Assembly: GCF_000381025.1 (NCBI RefSeq)
Contig: NZ_KB905824.1
Coordinates: forward strand, 108,670 to 172,669
Length of the DNA: 64,000 nt
Source of the DNA: Streptomyces sulphureus DSM 40104
Lineage (GTDB): Bacteria > Actinomycetota > Actinomycetes > Streptomycetales > Streptomycetaceae
Direction: 5' to 3'
The translations under genes were made by a program, and so were the position numbers. Positions 42,686 through 51,346 of the stretch are shown here, piece after piece (the stretch's first letter is position 1; each line of letters opens with the position of its first letter). The notes beneath the pieces were generated by a model. That model saw nothing but the letters and a program-made list of their open reading frames with translations, searched no databases and was not told the DNA's origin.

Positions 42686-44251
42686 ATGGCGACTGAATCC
42701 TGGACCGACCGAGTCGACAGCACGATCAACGATCTCGTCGACCCGGTCTCGACCCTGCTGAACGACCTCGTCTTCTACGAGGTCAACGTCTTCGGCGCGA
42801 GCATGCCGCTGATCGTGGCCTGGCTCGTCATAGCCGGCCTCGTCTTCTCCTGCTACTTCGGCTTCGTGCAGGTCCGCCGCATGCCGCTGGCGCTGCGGCT
42901 GGTGCGGGGCAAGTACGACCAGCCGGACGCGCCGGGCGAGCTCAGCCACTTCCAGGCGCTCACCTCCGCCGTCTCCGGGACGGTCGGCCTCGGCAACATC
43001 GCGGGCGTCGCCATCGCCGTCTCGATCGGCGGCCCCGGTGCGACGTTCTGGATGATCCTCTGCGGATTCCTCGGCATGGCCACCAAGTTCGTCGAATGCA
43101 CGCTCGGCGTGAAGTACCGGAAGATCAACGAGGACGGGACCGTCTCCGGCGGCCCCATGCGCTATCTCACCCACGGCCTCGCCGAGCGCGGACTGCCCGG
43201 GCTCGGCAAGGTGCTCGCCTTCTGCAGCGCCGTGATGGTCCTCTTCTTCGCCTTCTTCGGGGGCAACCTCTTCCAGGTCAACCAGTCCCTCGAGCAGCTC
43301 ACAGCGGTGACGGGCAAGGAGGACAGCATCTTCGCCTCCTCGGGCGGCTCGCTCGCCTTCGGCGTCGTCCTCGCGCTGCTCATCGGGCTCGTGCTGCTCG
43401 GCGGCGTGAAGGCGATCGGCCGTGTCACCAGCCGCCTCGTGCCCGCGATGGCCCTCGTCTACATCGCCGGCTGCCTCGTCGTGATCGGCTTCAACATCGG
43501 CTCCGTCCCGTCCGCGCTCGTCACCATCGTCACCGAGGCGTTCAACCCGCAGGGCGTCGCCGGCGGCCTGATCGGCGCCCTGATCATCGGCTTCCAGCGG
43601 GCCGCCTGGTCCAACGAGGCCGGCATCGGCTCGGCGTCGATCGCCCACGCGGCCGTGAAGACGAAGCGCCCCGCGACCGAAGGGCTCGTCGCCTCGCTCG
43701 AACCCTTCGTCGACACCGTCATCGTCTGCACCATGACCGCCGTCACCATCGTCATCGCCGGCGGGCCGCTCTACGAGAGCCTGCGCGACAAGGCCGCGGC
43801 CGGTGAGGAGGTCGACACCGGCACGGGCGCCGGGATCTCGGTCACCTCCGACGCCTTCGAGACGGCGCTGCCGTGGTTCCCCTACGTCCTCACCGTCGCG
43901 GTGCTGCTCTTCGCCTTCTCCACCGCGCTCACCTGGAGCTACTACGGCCTGAAGACCTGGTCGTTCCTCTTCGGCGAGAACCGCGCCTCGGTCCTCGTCT
44001 ACAAGGTGGTCTTCAGCCTCGTCACCATCGCGGGCGCGCTCCTCTCCCTCGGCGCCCTCGTCGACCTCTCCGACGCCGTCCTCTTCGGCGCCGCGCTCTT
44101 CAACATCGCCGGCCTCTACCTGCTGATGCCGATCGTCAAGCGGGAGCTGCGGAAGGTGCTCGACTACGCCCGGCGCAAGGATGCAGGCGACTCGGACGAG
44201 GAGATAGAGCGCGACGAAGCACGTGCGGAGGAGGCGACGCAGGTCGGCTGA
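42686..44251 (+). CDS. Alanine/glycine:cation symporter (AGCS family)
   Basis: A 521-aa sodium-coupled amino-acid symporter. AGCS marks: SHFQALTSAVSGTVGLGNIAGVA, GGPGATFWM, AAWSNEAGIGSASIAHAA. About 10-11 membrane segments. AAAGGAC precedes ATG 42686. The 208-bp upstream gap holds an inverted repeat TCCTACC...GGTAGGA (42554-42605, 38-nt loop), which could be an RNA structure; it does not match a glycine riboswitch. A strong terminator follows. Confidence 0.94.
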   Translation: MATESWTDRVDSTINDLVDPVSTLLNDLVFYEVNVFGASMPLIVAWLVIAGLVFSCYFGFVQVRRMPLALRLVRGKYDQPDAPGELSHFQALTSAVSGTVGLGNIAGVAIAVSIGGPGATFWMILCGFLGMATKFVECTLGVKYRKINEDGTVSGGPMRYLTHGLAERGLPGLGKVLAFCSAVMVLFFAFFGGNLFQVNQSLEQLTAVTGKEDSIFASSGGSLAFGVVLALLIGLVLLGGVKAIGRVTSRLVPAMALVYIAGCLVVIGFNIGSVPSALVTIVTEAFNPQGVAGGLIGALIIGFQRAAWSNEAGIGSASIAHAAVKTKRPATEGLVASLEPFVDTVIVCTMTAVTIVIAGGPLYESLRDKAAAGEEVDTGTGAGISVTSDAFETALPWFPYVLTVAVLLFAFSTALTWSYYGLKTWSFLFGENRASVLVYKVVFSLVTIAGALLSLGALVDLSDAVLFGAALFNIAGLYLLMPIVKRELRKVLDYARRKDAGDSDEEIERDEARAEEATQVG

Positions 44252-44256
44252 TGCGA

Positions 44257-44292
44257 GCGGACCGCCGCCCGAGCCCCGCGGCGGCGGTCCGC
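44257..44292 (+). terminator. AGCS symporter terminator
   Basis: Perfect 13-bp GC stem (44257-44269 with 44280-44292, 10-nt loop), directly after the stop. Confidence 0.8.
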
Positions 44293-44336
44293 GACCGCCC
44301 GCCTCGCCCGAACAGCCGGCGATTAGTCTGGGCCGC

Positions 44337-44765
44337 ATGCTGACCCTCACCCAGGAGTTGCACGACCGCATCGTCGCGCACGCCCGCAAAGACCACCCGG
44401 ACGAGGCATGCGGCGTGGTCGCCGGGCCGGCCGGCGAAGGACGCGCCGAGCGGTTCATCCCGATGTTCAACGCCGCGCGCTCGCCCACCTTTTACGAGTT
44501 CGACTCGCAGGACCTGCTGAAGCTCTACCGCGAGATGGACGACCGGGACGAGGAGCCGGTGGTGATCTACCACTCGCACACGGCCACCGAGGCGTACCCG
44601 TCCCGCACCGACATCACCTACGCCAACGAGCCGGGCGCCCACTACGTTCTCGTCTCGACCGCCGAGTGCGGCAACGACGAGGGCCCGTTCTCCTTCCGGT
44701 CCTTCCGCATCGTGGAGGGCGAGGTCACCGAGGAGGAGGTGCGGCTCGTCGAGGCGTACGCCTGA
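44337..44765 (+). CDS. mec: Mec+ type JAMM/MPN metalloprotease
   Basis: A 142-aa zinc peptidase that in actinobacteria releases cysteine from CysO-cysteine. The JAMM motif is complete: Glu in DEACGVV, then HSHTATEAYPSRTD (HxHx10D). It is encoded 0.3 kb before cysO and cysM, as in Mycobacterium tuberculosis. No ribosome site; TAGTCT (44324-44329) sits 7 bp before the ATG, suggesting leaderless transcription. Confidence 0.93.
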   Translation: MLTLTQELHDRIVAHARKDHPDEACGVVAGPAGEGRAERFIPMFNAARSPTFYEFDSQDLLKLYREMDDRDEEPVVIYHSHTATEAYPSRTDITYANEPGAHYVLVSTAECGNDEGPFSFRSFRIVEGEVTEEEVRLVEAYA

Positions 44766-44843
44766 CCGCGTGCGCCGGCGGGCGGGTGTCCACATACGCG
44801 TCCGCACATCGGGACGCAGCTCGGGTGCCGGCACGGGAATCGA

Positions 44844-44849
44844 TACGAT
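44844..44849 (+). promoter_or_regulatory. -10 element of the cysteine leader transcript
   Basis: TACGAT ends 6 bp before the leader peptide ATG at 44856, the spacing seen for leaderless mRNAs (start of transcription at or near A of ATG). No strong -35 is visible. Confidence 0.55.
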
Positions 44850-44855
44850 GACCCC

Positions 44856-44978
44856 ATGGTTGTCCACCGTGTGAGCGCATTCGAGAACGCCGCGGGCAGC
44901 CTGCTCGTAGGCCGCCTGCACGTGGATCTGTGCCGCCTCGCCAGCGCCGTCTGTCCCGCGCGCAGCGCCGCCGTCTGA
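44856..44978 (+). CDS. Cysteine-containing leader peptide
   Basis: A 40-aa ORF, MVVHRVSAFENAAGSLLVGR followed by LHVDLCRLASAVC and a short tail. The HVDLCRxxSAxC block recurs in actinobacterial putative leader peptides placed upstream of sulfur and cysteine genes. The Cys codons (residues 26 and 33) and the hairpin 9 bp after the stop suggest attenuation responsive to charged tRNA-Cys. It lies between mec and cysO. A leaderless start is likely from the TACGAT box. Confidence 0.75.
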   Translation: MVVHRVSAFENAAGSLLVGRLHVDLCRLASAVCPARSAAV

Positions 44979-44987
44979 GCCGCGAAG

Positions 44988-45012
44988 GGCAGCCCGCCGG
45001 CGAGGGGCTGCC
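44988..45012 (+). promoter_or_regulatory. Attenuator-like hairpin upstream of cysO
   Basis: GGCAGCCC (44988-44995) pairs with GGGCTGCC (45005-45012), 9-nt loop, starting 9 bp after the leader peptide stop. There is no T-run, so the mechanism may be Rho-dependent or act on ribosome access. It is the only strong hairpin between leader and cysO. Confidence 0.55.
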
Positions 45013-45079
45013 GCCGTGTGCCGAGCCGCACCGGGCGCCTGCGCCGCCCGCACCCCACCTCATTCACAGGAGCACGATC

Positions 45080-45376
45080 ATGGCCATCGAGGTCCGCATC
45101 CCGACCATCCTCCGCACCTACACGGACGGCCAGAAGGCCGTCGAGGGCACCGGCGCCTCCGTCGGCGAGCTCTTCCGCGACCTGGAGACCCGGCACACCG
45201 GCATCGAGGAGCGCCTCGTCGACGGCGGTGAGCTGCGCCGCTTCGTCAACGTCTACCTCAACGACGAGGACGTCCGCTTCCTCGACGGCATCTCCACCGA
45301 GCTCAAGGACGGCGACAACGTCACCATCCTGCCCGCGGTCGCCGGCGGCAGTGCGGAAGCCGAGACGTCCGCCTGA
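45080..45376 (+). CDS. cysO: Sulfur-carrier protein CysO (MoaD/ThiS-like) with C-terminal tail
   Basis: A 98-aa ubiquitin-fold sulfur carrier. The C-terminal thiocarboxylate Gly-Gly would be Gly89-Gly90 (PAVAGG), but eight residues (SAEAETSA) follow. A processing step is therefore needed before activation; the JAMM protease encoded upstream is a candidate. The body VRIPTILRTYTDG and FVNVYLNDEDVRFLDG matches CysO. CAGGAG 6 bp before the ATG. Stop overlaps cysM (TGATG). Confidence 0.92.
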   Translation: MAIEVRIPTILRTYTDGQKAVEGTGASVGELFRDLETRHTGIEERLVDGGELRRFVNVYLNDEDVRFLDGISTELKDGDNVTILPAVAGGSAEAETSA

Positions 45377-46326
45377 TGCGCTACGACTCCCCCTTGGCCG
45401 CGGTGGGGAACACCCCGCTCGTGCACCTGCCGCGGCTCTCACCCTCGGAGTCGGTGCGGATCTGGGCGAAGCTGGAGGACCGCAACCCGACCGGCTCGGT
45501 GAAGGACCGCCCGGCGCTCCACATGGTCGAGCAGGCCGAGAAGTCGGGCCGGCTCACGCCCGGTTGCACGATTCTGGAGCCGACCTCGGGGAACACCGGC
45601 ATCTCGCTGGCGATGGCGGCGAAGCTCAAGGGCTACCGGATCGTCTGCGTGATGCCGGAGAACACCAGCGAGGAGCGGCGCCAGCTCCTCGCGATGTGGG
45701 GCGCGGAGATCGTCGCCTCACCGGCGGCCGGCGGCTCCAACACCGCCGTGCGCGTCGCCAAGGAGCTGGCGGCCGAGTACCCGGACTGGGTGATGCTCTA
45801 CCAGTACGGCAACGAGGACAACGCCGGGGCGCACTACGCGGGCACGGGCCCGGAGATTTACGCCGACCTCCCCTCGATCACCCACTTCGTCGCGGGACTC
45901 GGCACCACGGGCACGCTCATGGGCGCGGGCCGGTACCTGCGCGAGCAGAAGCCGGACGTCCGGATCGTCGCCGCCGAGCCCCGGTACGACGACCTCGTCT
46001 ACGGGCTCCGCAACCTCGACGAGGGGTTCGTCCCCGAGCTCTACGACGAGTCCGTGCTCACCACGCGCTTCAGCGTCTCCTCCGAGGACGCCGTCACTCG
46101 GACGCGTGAACTCCTCGCGCAGGAAGGCGTCTTCGCCGGCGTCTCGACGGGCGCCGCGCTGCACGCCGCGATCGGCGTCGGCAAGCGGGCGCTCCGCGAG
46201 GGCGAGGACGCCGACATCGCCTTCGTCGTCGCCGACGGCGGGTGGAAGTACCTCTCGACCGGCGTCTACACGGCCGAGTCCACCGAGGCGGCCGTCGAGC
46301 TGCTCCAGGGACAACTCTGGGCCTGA
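45376..46326 (+). CDS. cysM: Cysteine synthase CysM (O-phosphoserine/CysO-dependent)
   Basis: A 316-aa PLP enzyme. The PLP Lys is in PTGSVKDRPA, the substrate loop is PTSGNTGISLAMAA and the phosphate loop is GLGTTGTLMGAG. In the mycobacterial system CysM uses O-phospho-L-serine and CysO-thiocarboxylate to form CysO-cysteine. The translational overlap with cysO and the mec gene nearby support that pathway here. Confidence 0.95.
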   Translation: MRYDSPLAAVGNTPLVHLPRLSPSESVRIWAKLEDRNPTGSVKDRPALHMVEQAEKSGRLTPGCTILEPTSGNTGISLAMAAKLKGYRIVCVMPENTSEERRQLLAMWGAEIVASPAAGGSNTAVRVAKELAAEYPDWVMLYQYGNEDNAGAHYAGTGPEIYADLPSITHFVAGLGTTGTLMGAGRYLREQKPDVRIVAAEPRYDDLVYGLRNLDEGFVPELYDESVLTTRFSVSSEDAVTRTRELLAQEGVFAGVSTGAALHAAIGVGKRALREGEDADIAFVVADGGWKYLSTGVYTAESTEAAVELLQGQLWA

Positions 46327-46354
46327 GCAAGGACGTTGCCCAGGCCGCAGCACC

Positions 46355-46386
46355 GGCCCCGGTTCCGCCAGGCGCGGACCGGGGCC
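46355..46386. terminator. Terminator of the cys operon
   Basis: Stem of 13 bp with a 1-nt bulge (46355-46368 with 46374-46386, 5-nt loop) in the gap between cysM and a convergent gene. Confidence 0.75.
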
Positions 46387-46422
46387 GAAGTGCGCCGGAA
46401 CGCCGGCCCGTTGGGCGCCGGG

Positions 46423-46860
46423 TCAGCCCTGCCCGTCCCGGACCCGCCGCCACAGCGCGGCGTCGACACGGCCCGCGCGGTGCCTGAGGTCCGTGAGCTC
46501 CACGTCCTCGCCGGGCCCTCCGGTGCGTACCCGCGGGGTCCCCGCGTCCGCGTCCCTGGCGCTCACCGACGCGGGCGGCAGCGGCAGTTCGTCCGCGCCG
46601 GGAGCCGACTCGGAGGCCGTGACGCGGGCGACGCGGGCACGCCCGCCGTGCACGCGGAGGACGAGGCAGAGGCGCATGCCGGGCGGCGTGTGCGGCTCGG
46701 GCGAGGGCTCGTCGACGGCCCACCACACCTCGCCGGGTGCCGGCGTACCCGGCTGCTGCGGCCTGCGGCGCGCACCGAGCCTCCCCCGCCCGTCGACCAC
46801 GGCCGTGACGAGCGCGAGCGCGACGACCACGCCGAGCGCGACCCACCATGCCTTCTCCAC
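46423..46860 (-). CDS. Membrane-anchored PemK/MazF-like protein
   Basis: A 145-aa protein: N-terminal helix (WWVALGVVVALALVTAVV) and a domain with PGEVWWAVDE, RLCLVLRVHGGRARVARVT, and a C-terminal HRAGRVDAALWRRV. The PGEVWWA...CLVLxV pattern resembles the MazF/PemK fold, and Streptomyces homologues carry this annotation as I recall it. There is no antitoxin gene beside it, so it may not be a classical toxin. GTG 46860 follows GGGAGGTGG. Confidence 0.7.
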   Translation of the reverse strand: MEKAWWVALGVVVALALVTAVVDGRGRLGARRRPQQPGTPAPGEVWWAVDEPSPEPHTPPGMRLCLVLRVHGGRARVARVTASESAPGADELPLPPASVSARDADAGTPRVRTGGPGEDVELTDLRHRAGRVDAALWRRVRDGQG

Positions 46861-47106
46861 CGCGCCACCTCCCCGGCCCCGCCGGTCCGTTGTGTGCGCG
46901 CCCAGTCTCGCGCGGACGGACCGCGATCGGAGCCGCGCCGCCCGTACCTCGCGCTGGTGATTCCGCCCACACCGCCGCACTGCGGAGGAGCGCGGAGGAC
47001 CCGGGCGGCTTACGCTCGAAAGCCCCTCGTCAGCGTCGTCGTGGGCGACGGCACTGGCAGGGCGCGCCGAAAGTCCGCGCACCGTCGTCCACGGAGGTCC
47101 CGCTCG

Positions 47107-47868
47107 ATGAAGCTCACCGTCCTCGGCTGCTCGGGCTCGTTCCCGTCGACCGAATCGGCCTGCTCCAGCTACCTGGTGGAGGCCGACGGCTTTCAGCTCC
47201 TCCTCGACCTGGGCAACGGCGCCCTCGGCGAACTCCAGCGCCACACGGGCCTGTACGACCTCGACGCCATCGCGCTCAGCCACCTCCACAGCGACCACTG
47301 CGTCGACATGTGCGCGTACTTCGTCGCCCGCTACTACCGCCTCGACGGCGGCCGTTGCTCGCCGATGCCGGTCTACGGGCCGCAGGGCACCGAGCAGCGG
47401 CTCACCACCGCGTACGGCGACACCCCTTCCGACTCCTCGATGAGCGAGGTCTTCGACTTCCGGACCGTCGCCTCGGGACACGTCTTCGACGCCGGTCCTT
47501 TCCGGGTCACGGCGGCGCTCGTCGACCACCCGGTGGAGGCGTACGCATACCGGGTCGAGCACCGCGCGACGGGGCGCACCCTCACCTACTCGGGGGACAC
47601 GGGTCCCTCGGAGGCGCTGGACGAACTGGCAAGCGGGAGCCACCTGTTCCTCTGCGAGGCGTCGTTCACCGACGGCAAGGAGCACATCCCGGGGCTCCAC
47701 CTCAACGGCCGCGAGGCGGGCGAGGCCGCGGTCCGCGCCGGTGTCGAGCGCCTGCTGCTCACCCACATCCCGCCGTGGACCGACCCGCAGATCAACGCGC
47801 GGGACGCGAAGGGTGTCTTCCGGGGCCCGGTGGAGATCGCGCGGGTCGGCGCCGTGCACGAGGTCTGA
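47107..47868 (+). CDS. MBL-fold metallohydrolase
   Basis: A 253-aa beta-lactamase-fold hydrolase with the metal motif SHLHSDHC (HxHxDH), YSGDTGPS (Asp ligand) and LLLTHIPPW (His). The short N-terminus and CSGSFPSTES resemble RNase Z/cyclase-type MBL proteins. Substrate unknown. Its stop lies 11 bp from that of the convergent PTS gene. Confidence 0.9.
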   Translation: MKLTVLGCSGSFPSTESACSSYLVEADGFQLLLDLGNGALGELQRHTGLYDLDAIALSHLHSDHCVDMCAYFVARYYRLDGGRCSPMPVYGPQGTEQRLTTAYGDTPSDSSMSEVFDFRTVASGHVFDAGPFRVTAALVDHPVEAYAYRVEHRATGRTLTYSGDTGPSEALDELASGSHLFLCEASFTDGKEHIPGLHLNGREAGEAAVRAGVERLLLTHIPPWTDPQINARDAKGVFRGPVEIARVGAVHEV

Positions 47869-47879
47869 CCGTCCGGCGC

Positions 47880-49184
47880 TCACTTGCTGTATTTCTGCCC
47901 CTCGTCCTCGGGGGCGGTCTCCTCCGGCTCGCGTCCGGGCGTCTTGAGGTCGAACTTGGTGATGACGAAGCGGAAGACGGTGTAGTAGATCACCGCGAAG
48001 CCGAGTCCGATCGGCACGATGAGCCAGGGTTTCGTCGCGAGGCTCCAGTTGATGACGTAGTCGATGAGCCCGGCGGAGAAGCTGAACCCGTCGTGGACGC
48101 CGAGCGCCCAGGTGACCGCCATCGAGGCGCCGGTGAGCACCACGTGGATGCCGTAGAGCAGCGGTGCGACGAAGAGGAAGCTGAATTCCAGCGGCTCGGT
48201 GACGCCCGTGACGAACGAGGTGAGCGCCACCGAGAGCATCAGCCCTCCGACCTCCTTGCGGCGCTCGGGCCGTGCGGCGTGCGTGATCGCGAGGGCCGCG
48301 GCAGGCAGCGCGAACATCATGATCGGGAAGAAGCCGGAGAGGAACTGCCCCGCCGACGGGTCGCCCGCGAGGAACCTGTTGATGTCGCCGTGGACCTCGG
48401 TGCCGTCCGGTTTCTCGTAGGAACCGAACTGGAACCACATGAAGGTGTTCAGGAACTGGTGCAGCCCGACCGGGATCAGCGCCCGGTTGGCGAGGCCGAA
48501 GAGCCCGGAGCCCCAGGAGCCCATGTTCGTCAGCCACTTGCTGAAGTCGGTGAGCGCGTCCCCGATCGGCGGCCAGACCCACTGGCAGAGCACCGCGAAG
48601 CCGAGCGCCACGAACGCCATCACGATCGGCACGAGCCGCCGGCCGTTGAAGAACCCCAGCCAGTCGACGAGCTTGACGCGGTGGAGCCGCTGCCAGAACC
48701 AGGCGGTGAGGAGCCCCATGACGATGCCGCCGAAGACGCCCGGGTTCTGGAAGGTCGCCGGCTCGGTGGAGCCGTCCCCCGCGACGCAGGCCCCGTCGGA
48801 GAAGTCCATGCCGCCGGGGCACTCGGGGAACTGCTGGAGGATGTTGTAGTAGACGAGGAACCCGGCGACGGCGGCGAGCGCCGTCGAGCCGTCGGACTTC
48901 TTCGCCATCCCGATCGCGACGCCGACGCAGAACAGGAGCGGGAGGCCGAGCGCGGAGTCGAGGAGGGCGCTGCCGGCGCCGAGGAACACCTTGGCGACGT
49001 TGGTCCAGCCGATCCCCTCGTCGCCGAAGAGGTCGGGCTGCCCGAGCCGGTTGAGGATGCCGGCGGCCGGGAGCACCGCGATGGGCAGTTGCAGGCTGCG
49101 GCCCATCTTCTGGAGCCCCTGGAAGAACTGCGAGCCCACGCTTCCCCATCGGCCCCGTGGCGACGCCGCGCTCTCTGCGCTCAC
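47880..49184 (-). CDS. nagE: PTS N-acetylglucosamine-type EIIC permease
   Basis: A 434-aa sugar-specific EIIC membrane subunit of the glucose/GlcNAc PTS family: LQKMGRSLQLPIAVLPAAGILNR, GVTEPLEFSFLFVAPLLYGIHVV and the Glu-containing substrate motif. About ten membrane segments. GTG 49184 has GGAGGTGA upstream. EIIB is divergent at 49384. In S. coelicolor the GlcNAc permease genes sit in the same context next to rph, so GlcNAc is the likely sugar; glucose is not excluded. Confidence 0.9.
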   Translation of the reverse strand: MSAESAASPRGRWGSVGSQFFQGLQKMGRSLQLPIAVLPAAGILNRLGQPDLFGDEGIGWTNVAKVFLGAGSALLDSALGLPLLFCVGVAIGMAKKSDGSTALAAVAGFLVYYNILQQFPECPGGMDFSDGACVAGDGSTEPATFQNPGVFGGIVMGLLTAWFWQRLHRVKLVDWLGFFNGRRLVPIVMAFVALGFAVLCQWVWPPIGDALTDFSKWLTNMGSWGSGLFGLANRALIPVGLHQFLNTFMWFQFGSYEKPDGTEVHGDINRFLAGDPSAGQFLSGFFPIMMFALPAAALAITHAARPERRKEVGGLMLSVALTSFVTGVTEPLEFSFLFVAPLLYGIHVVLTGASMAVTWALGVHDGFSFSAGLIDYVINWSLATKPWLIVPIGLGFAVIYYTVFRFVITKFDLKTPGREPEETAPEDEGQKYSK

Positions 49185-49383
49185 CTGTCACCTCCTCGCC
49201 CCGTTCGGCCGCCCGCTACGTTCTCGGGAGCCGCCAAGTAACCGTCATCATTCGCCACCAAGCAGTCATACGCCCGCGAAGGTGGGCCGAACGTGGGCTA
49301 ACGTGAACACACCCGGAACGGCACCGGCGTTCGACCCGGCGGCCGACGGAACCGGCGAGCGGCGTCGAGGCCAGGAGGAGCAG

Positions 49384-49617
49384 ATGGCGAACAAGGCGGA
49401 GAAGATCGTGGCGGCGCTCGGCGGGCTGGAGAACATCGAGGAGGTCGAGGGATGCATCACTCGGCTGCGGACCGAGGTGCACGACCCGGCCCTCGTCGAC
49501 GAGGCGGCGCTCAAGGCCGCCGGCGCCCACGGCGTCGTGAAGATGGGCACGGCAGTGCAGGTGGTGATCGGCACCGACGCGGACCCGGTCGCCAACGAGA
49601 TCGAGGACATGCGGTGA
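49384..49617 (+). CDS. nagF: PTS EIIB component
   Basis: A 77-aa EIIB: AEKIVAALGGLENIEEVEGCITRLRTEV with phosphorylated Cys24, and VKMGTAVQVVIG. It receives phosphate from EIIA (not encoded here) and passes it to the sugar during uptake. AGGAGGAG is 8 bp upstream of the ATG. Divergent from nagE across 199 bp, in which I see no palindrome matching the recalled DasR site TGGTCTAGACCA. Confidence 0.9.
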   Translation: MANKAEKIVAALGGLENIEEVEGCITRLRTEVHDPALVDEAALKAAGAHGVVKMGTAVQVVIGTDADPVANEIEDMR

Positions 49618-49740
49618 TCCGCTTGCGGGCAGGGGGAGTTGGGGCGGCGCGGAAGCGTCCGTTCCGTTCGGTGGCCTGATCTCCACGTACGCCCCTCGCC
49701 CCGGCGAGGAGACCCCCGAGCGGCGGATAGGGTCGGGGCC

Positions 49741-50466
<726 letters not shown>

Positions 50467-50635
50467 ACCGGCGCGGCTTTCGCCGGCCGGGTGCAACCTT
50501 TTCGTCGCCCCGGAAACTTCGCGGACTTCTCGAACGTCATACCTGGTACGGGCCGCGCGGGTCGAACCGTGCGGTCCGTCCAGCTTTCTCGCGGGGCCCC
50601 GGCAGGCGCGGCGGCCCCGGCGGGATAATCGCCGC

Positions 50636-51250
50636 ATGAGCCACACCCTGATCCTCGCCACCCGCAACGCACACAAGGTCGTCGAGCTGCGCGCCATCCT
50701 CCAGGGCGCCGGGCTCGACGTCGAACTCGTCGGGGCCGACGCCTACCCCGAGGTCCCCGACGTCAAGGAGACGGGCGTCACCTTCGCCGAGAACGCGCTG
50801 CTCAAGGCGCACGCGCTCGCCGAGGCCACCGGCCTGCCCGCCGTCGCCGACGACTCGGGGCTCTGCGTCGACGTGCTCGGCGGGGCGCCCGGCATCTTCT
50901 CCGCGCGCTGGTCGGGCCGGCACGGCGGCGACGCCGTCGACCGCGCCAACCTGGAGCTCCTCCTCGCCCAGCTCTCCGACATCGACGAGCCGCACCGCGG
51001 CGCCCACTTCGCCTGCGCGGCGGCACTGGCGCTCCCCGACGGCACGGAGCGCGTCGTCGAAGGCCGCCTCACCGGCACCCTGCGGTACGCGCCGGCGGGC
51101 GAGGGCGGGTTCGGCTACGACCCGATCCTTCAGCCGGAGGGCGAGACCCGCACCTGCGCCGAGCTGAGCGCCGAGGAGAAGAACGCCCTCAGCCACCGCG
51201 GCAAGGCGTTCCGCGCGCTCGTCCCCGTCGTACGGGAGCTCCTCGGCTGA
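50636..51250 (+). CDS. rdgB: XTP/dITP diphosphatase (Ham1/RdgB)
   Basis: A 204-aa house-cleaning nucleotidase removing dITP/XTP. ATRNAHKVVEL, ADDSGLCVDVLGGAPGIFSARW, GFGYDPIL and SHRGKAF are all present. GATAAT (50624-50629) is 7 bp before ATG 50636, again suggesting a leaderless mRNA. The usual partner of rph. Confidence 0.96.
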   Translation: MSHTLILATRNAHKVVELRAILQGAGLDVELVGADAYPEVPDVKETGVTFAENALLKAHALAEATGLPAVADDSGLCVDVLGGAPGIFSARWSGRHGGDAVDRANLELLLAQLSDIDEPHRGAHFACAAALALPDGTERVVEGRLTGTLRYAPAGEGGFGYDPILQPEGETRTCAELSAEEKNALSHRGKAFRALVPVVRELLG

Positions 51251-51302
51251 GCCTGACGCGCCTCAACCGCCCGGCGTCCCCCACCCGTTCACACCCCTTG
51301 CC

Positions 51303-51335
51303 GATACGAAAACGTATCCGATACGTTCGCGTATC
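51303..51335. promoter_or_regulatory. Tandem TetR operators
   Basis: Two 16-bp palindromes, GATACG-AAAA-CGTATC (51303-51318) and GATACG-TTCG-CGTATC (51320-51335), 1 bp apart and ending 11 bp before the TetR ATG. Identical half sites and 17-bp centre spacing suggest cooperative binding of the TetR dimer and autorepression of the operon. Confidence 0.82.
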
Positions 51336-51346
51336 GGGAGGGGCCG

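Noticed and set aside
46423..49191. A 922-codon minus-strand open frame taken whole
   Set aside because: Only its last 145 codons form a real gene (from GTG 46860); the rest shadows the MBL and PTS genes.
51303..51335. Short direct repeats as a CRISPR array
   Set aside because: Only two units 1 bp apart with internal dyads; they are operators. No CRISPR array or cas gene is seen in the window.
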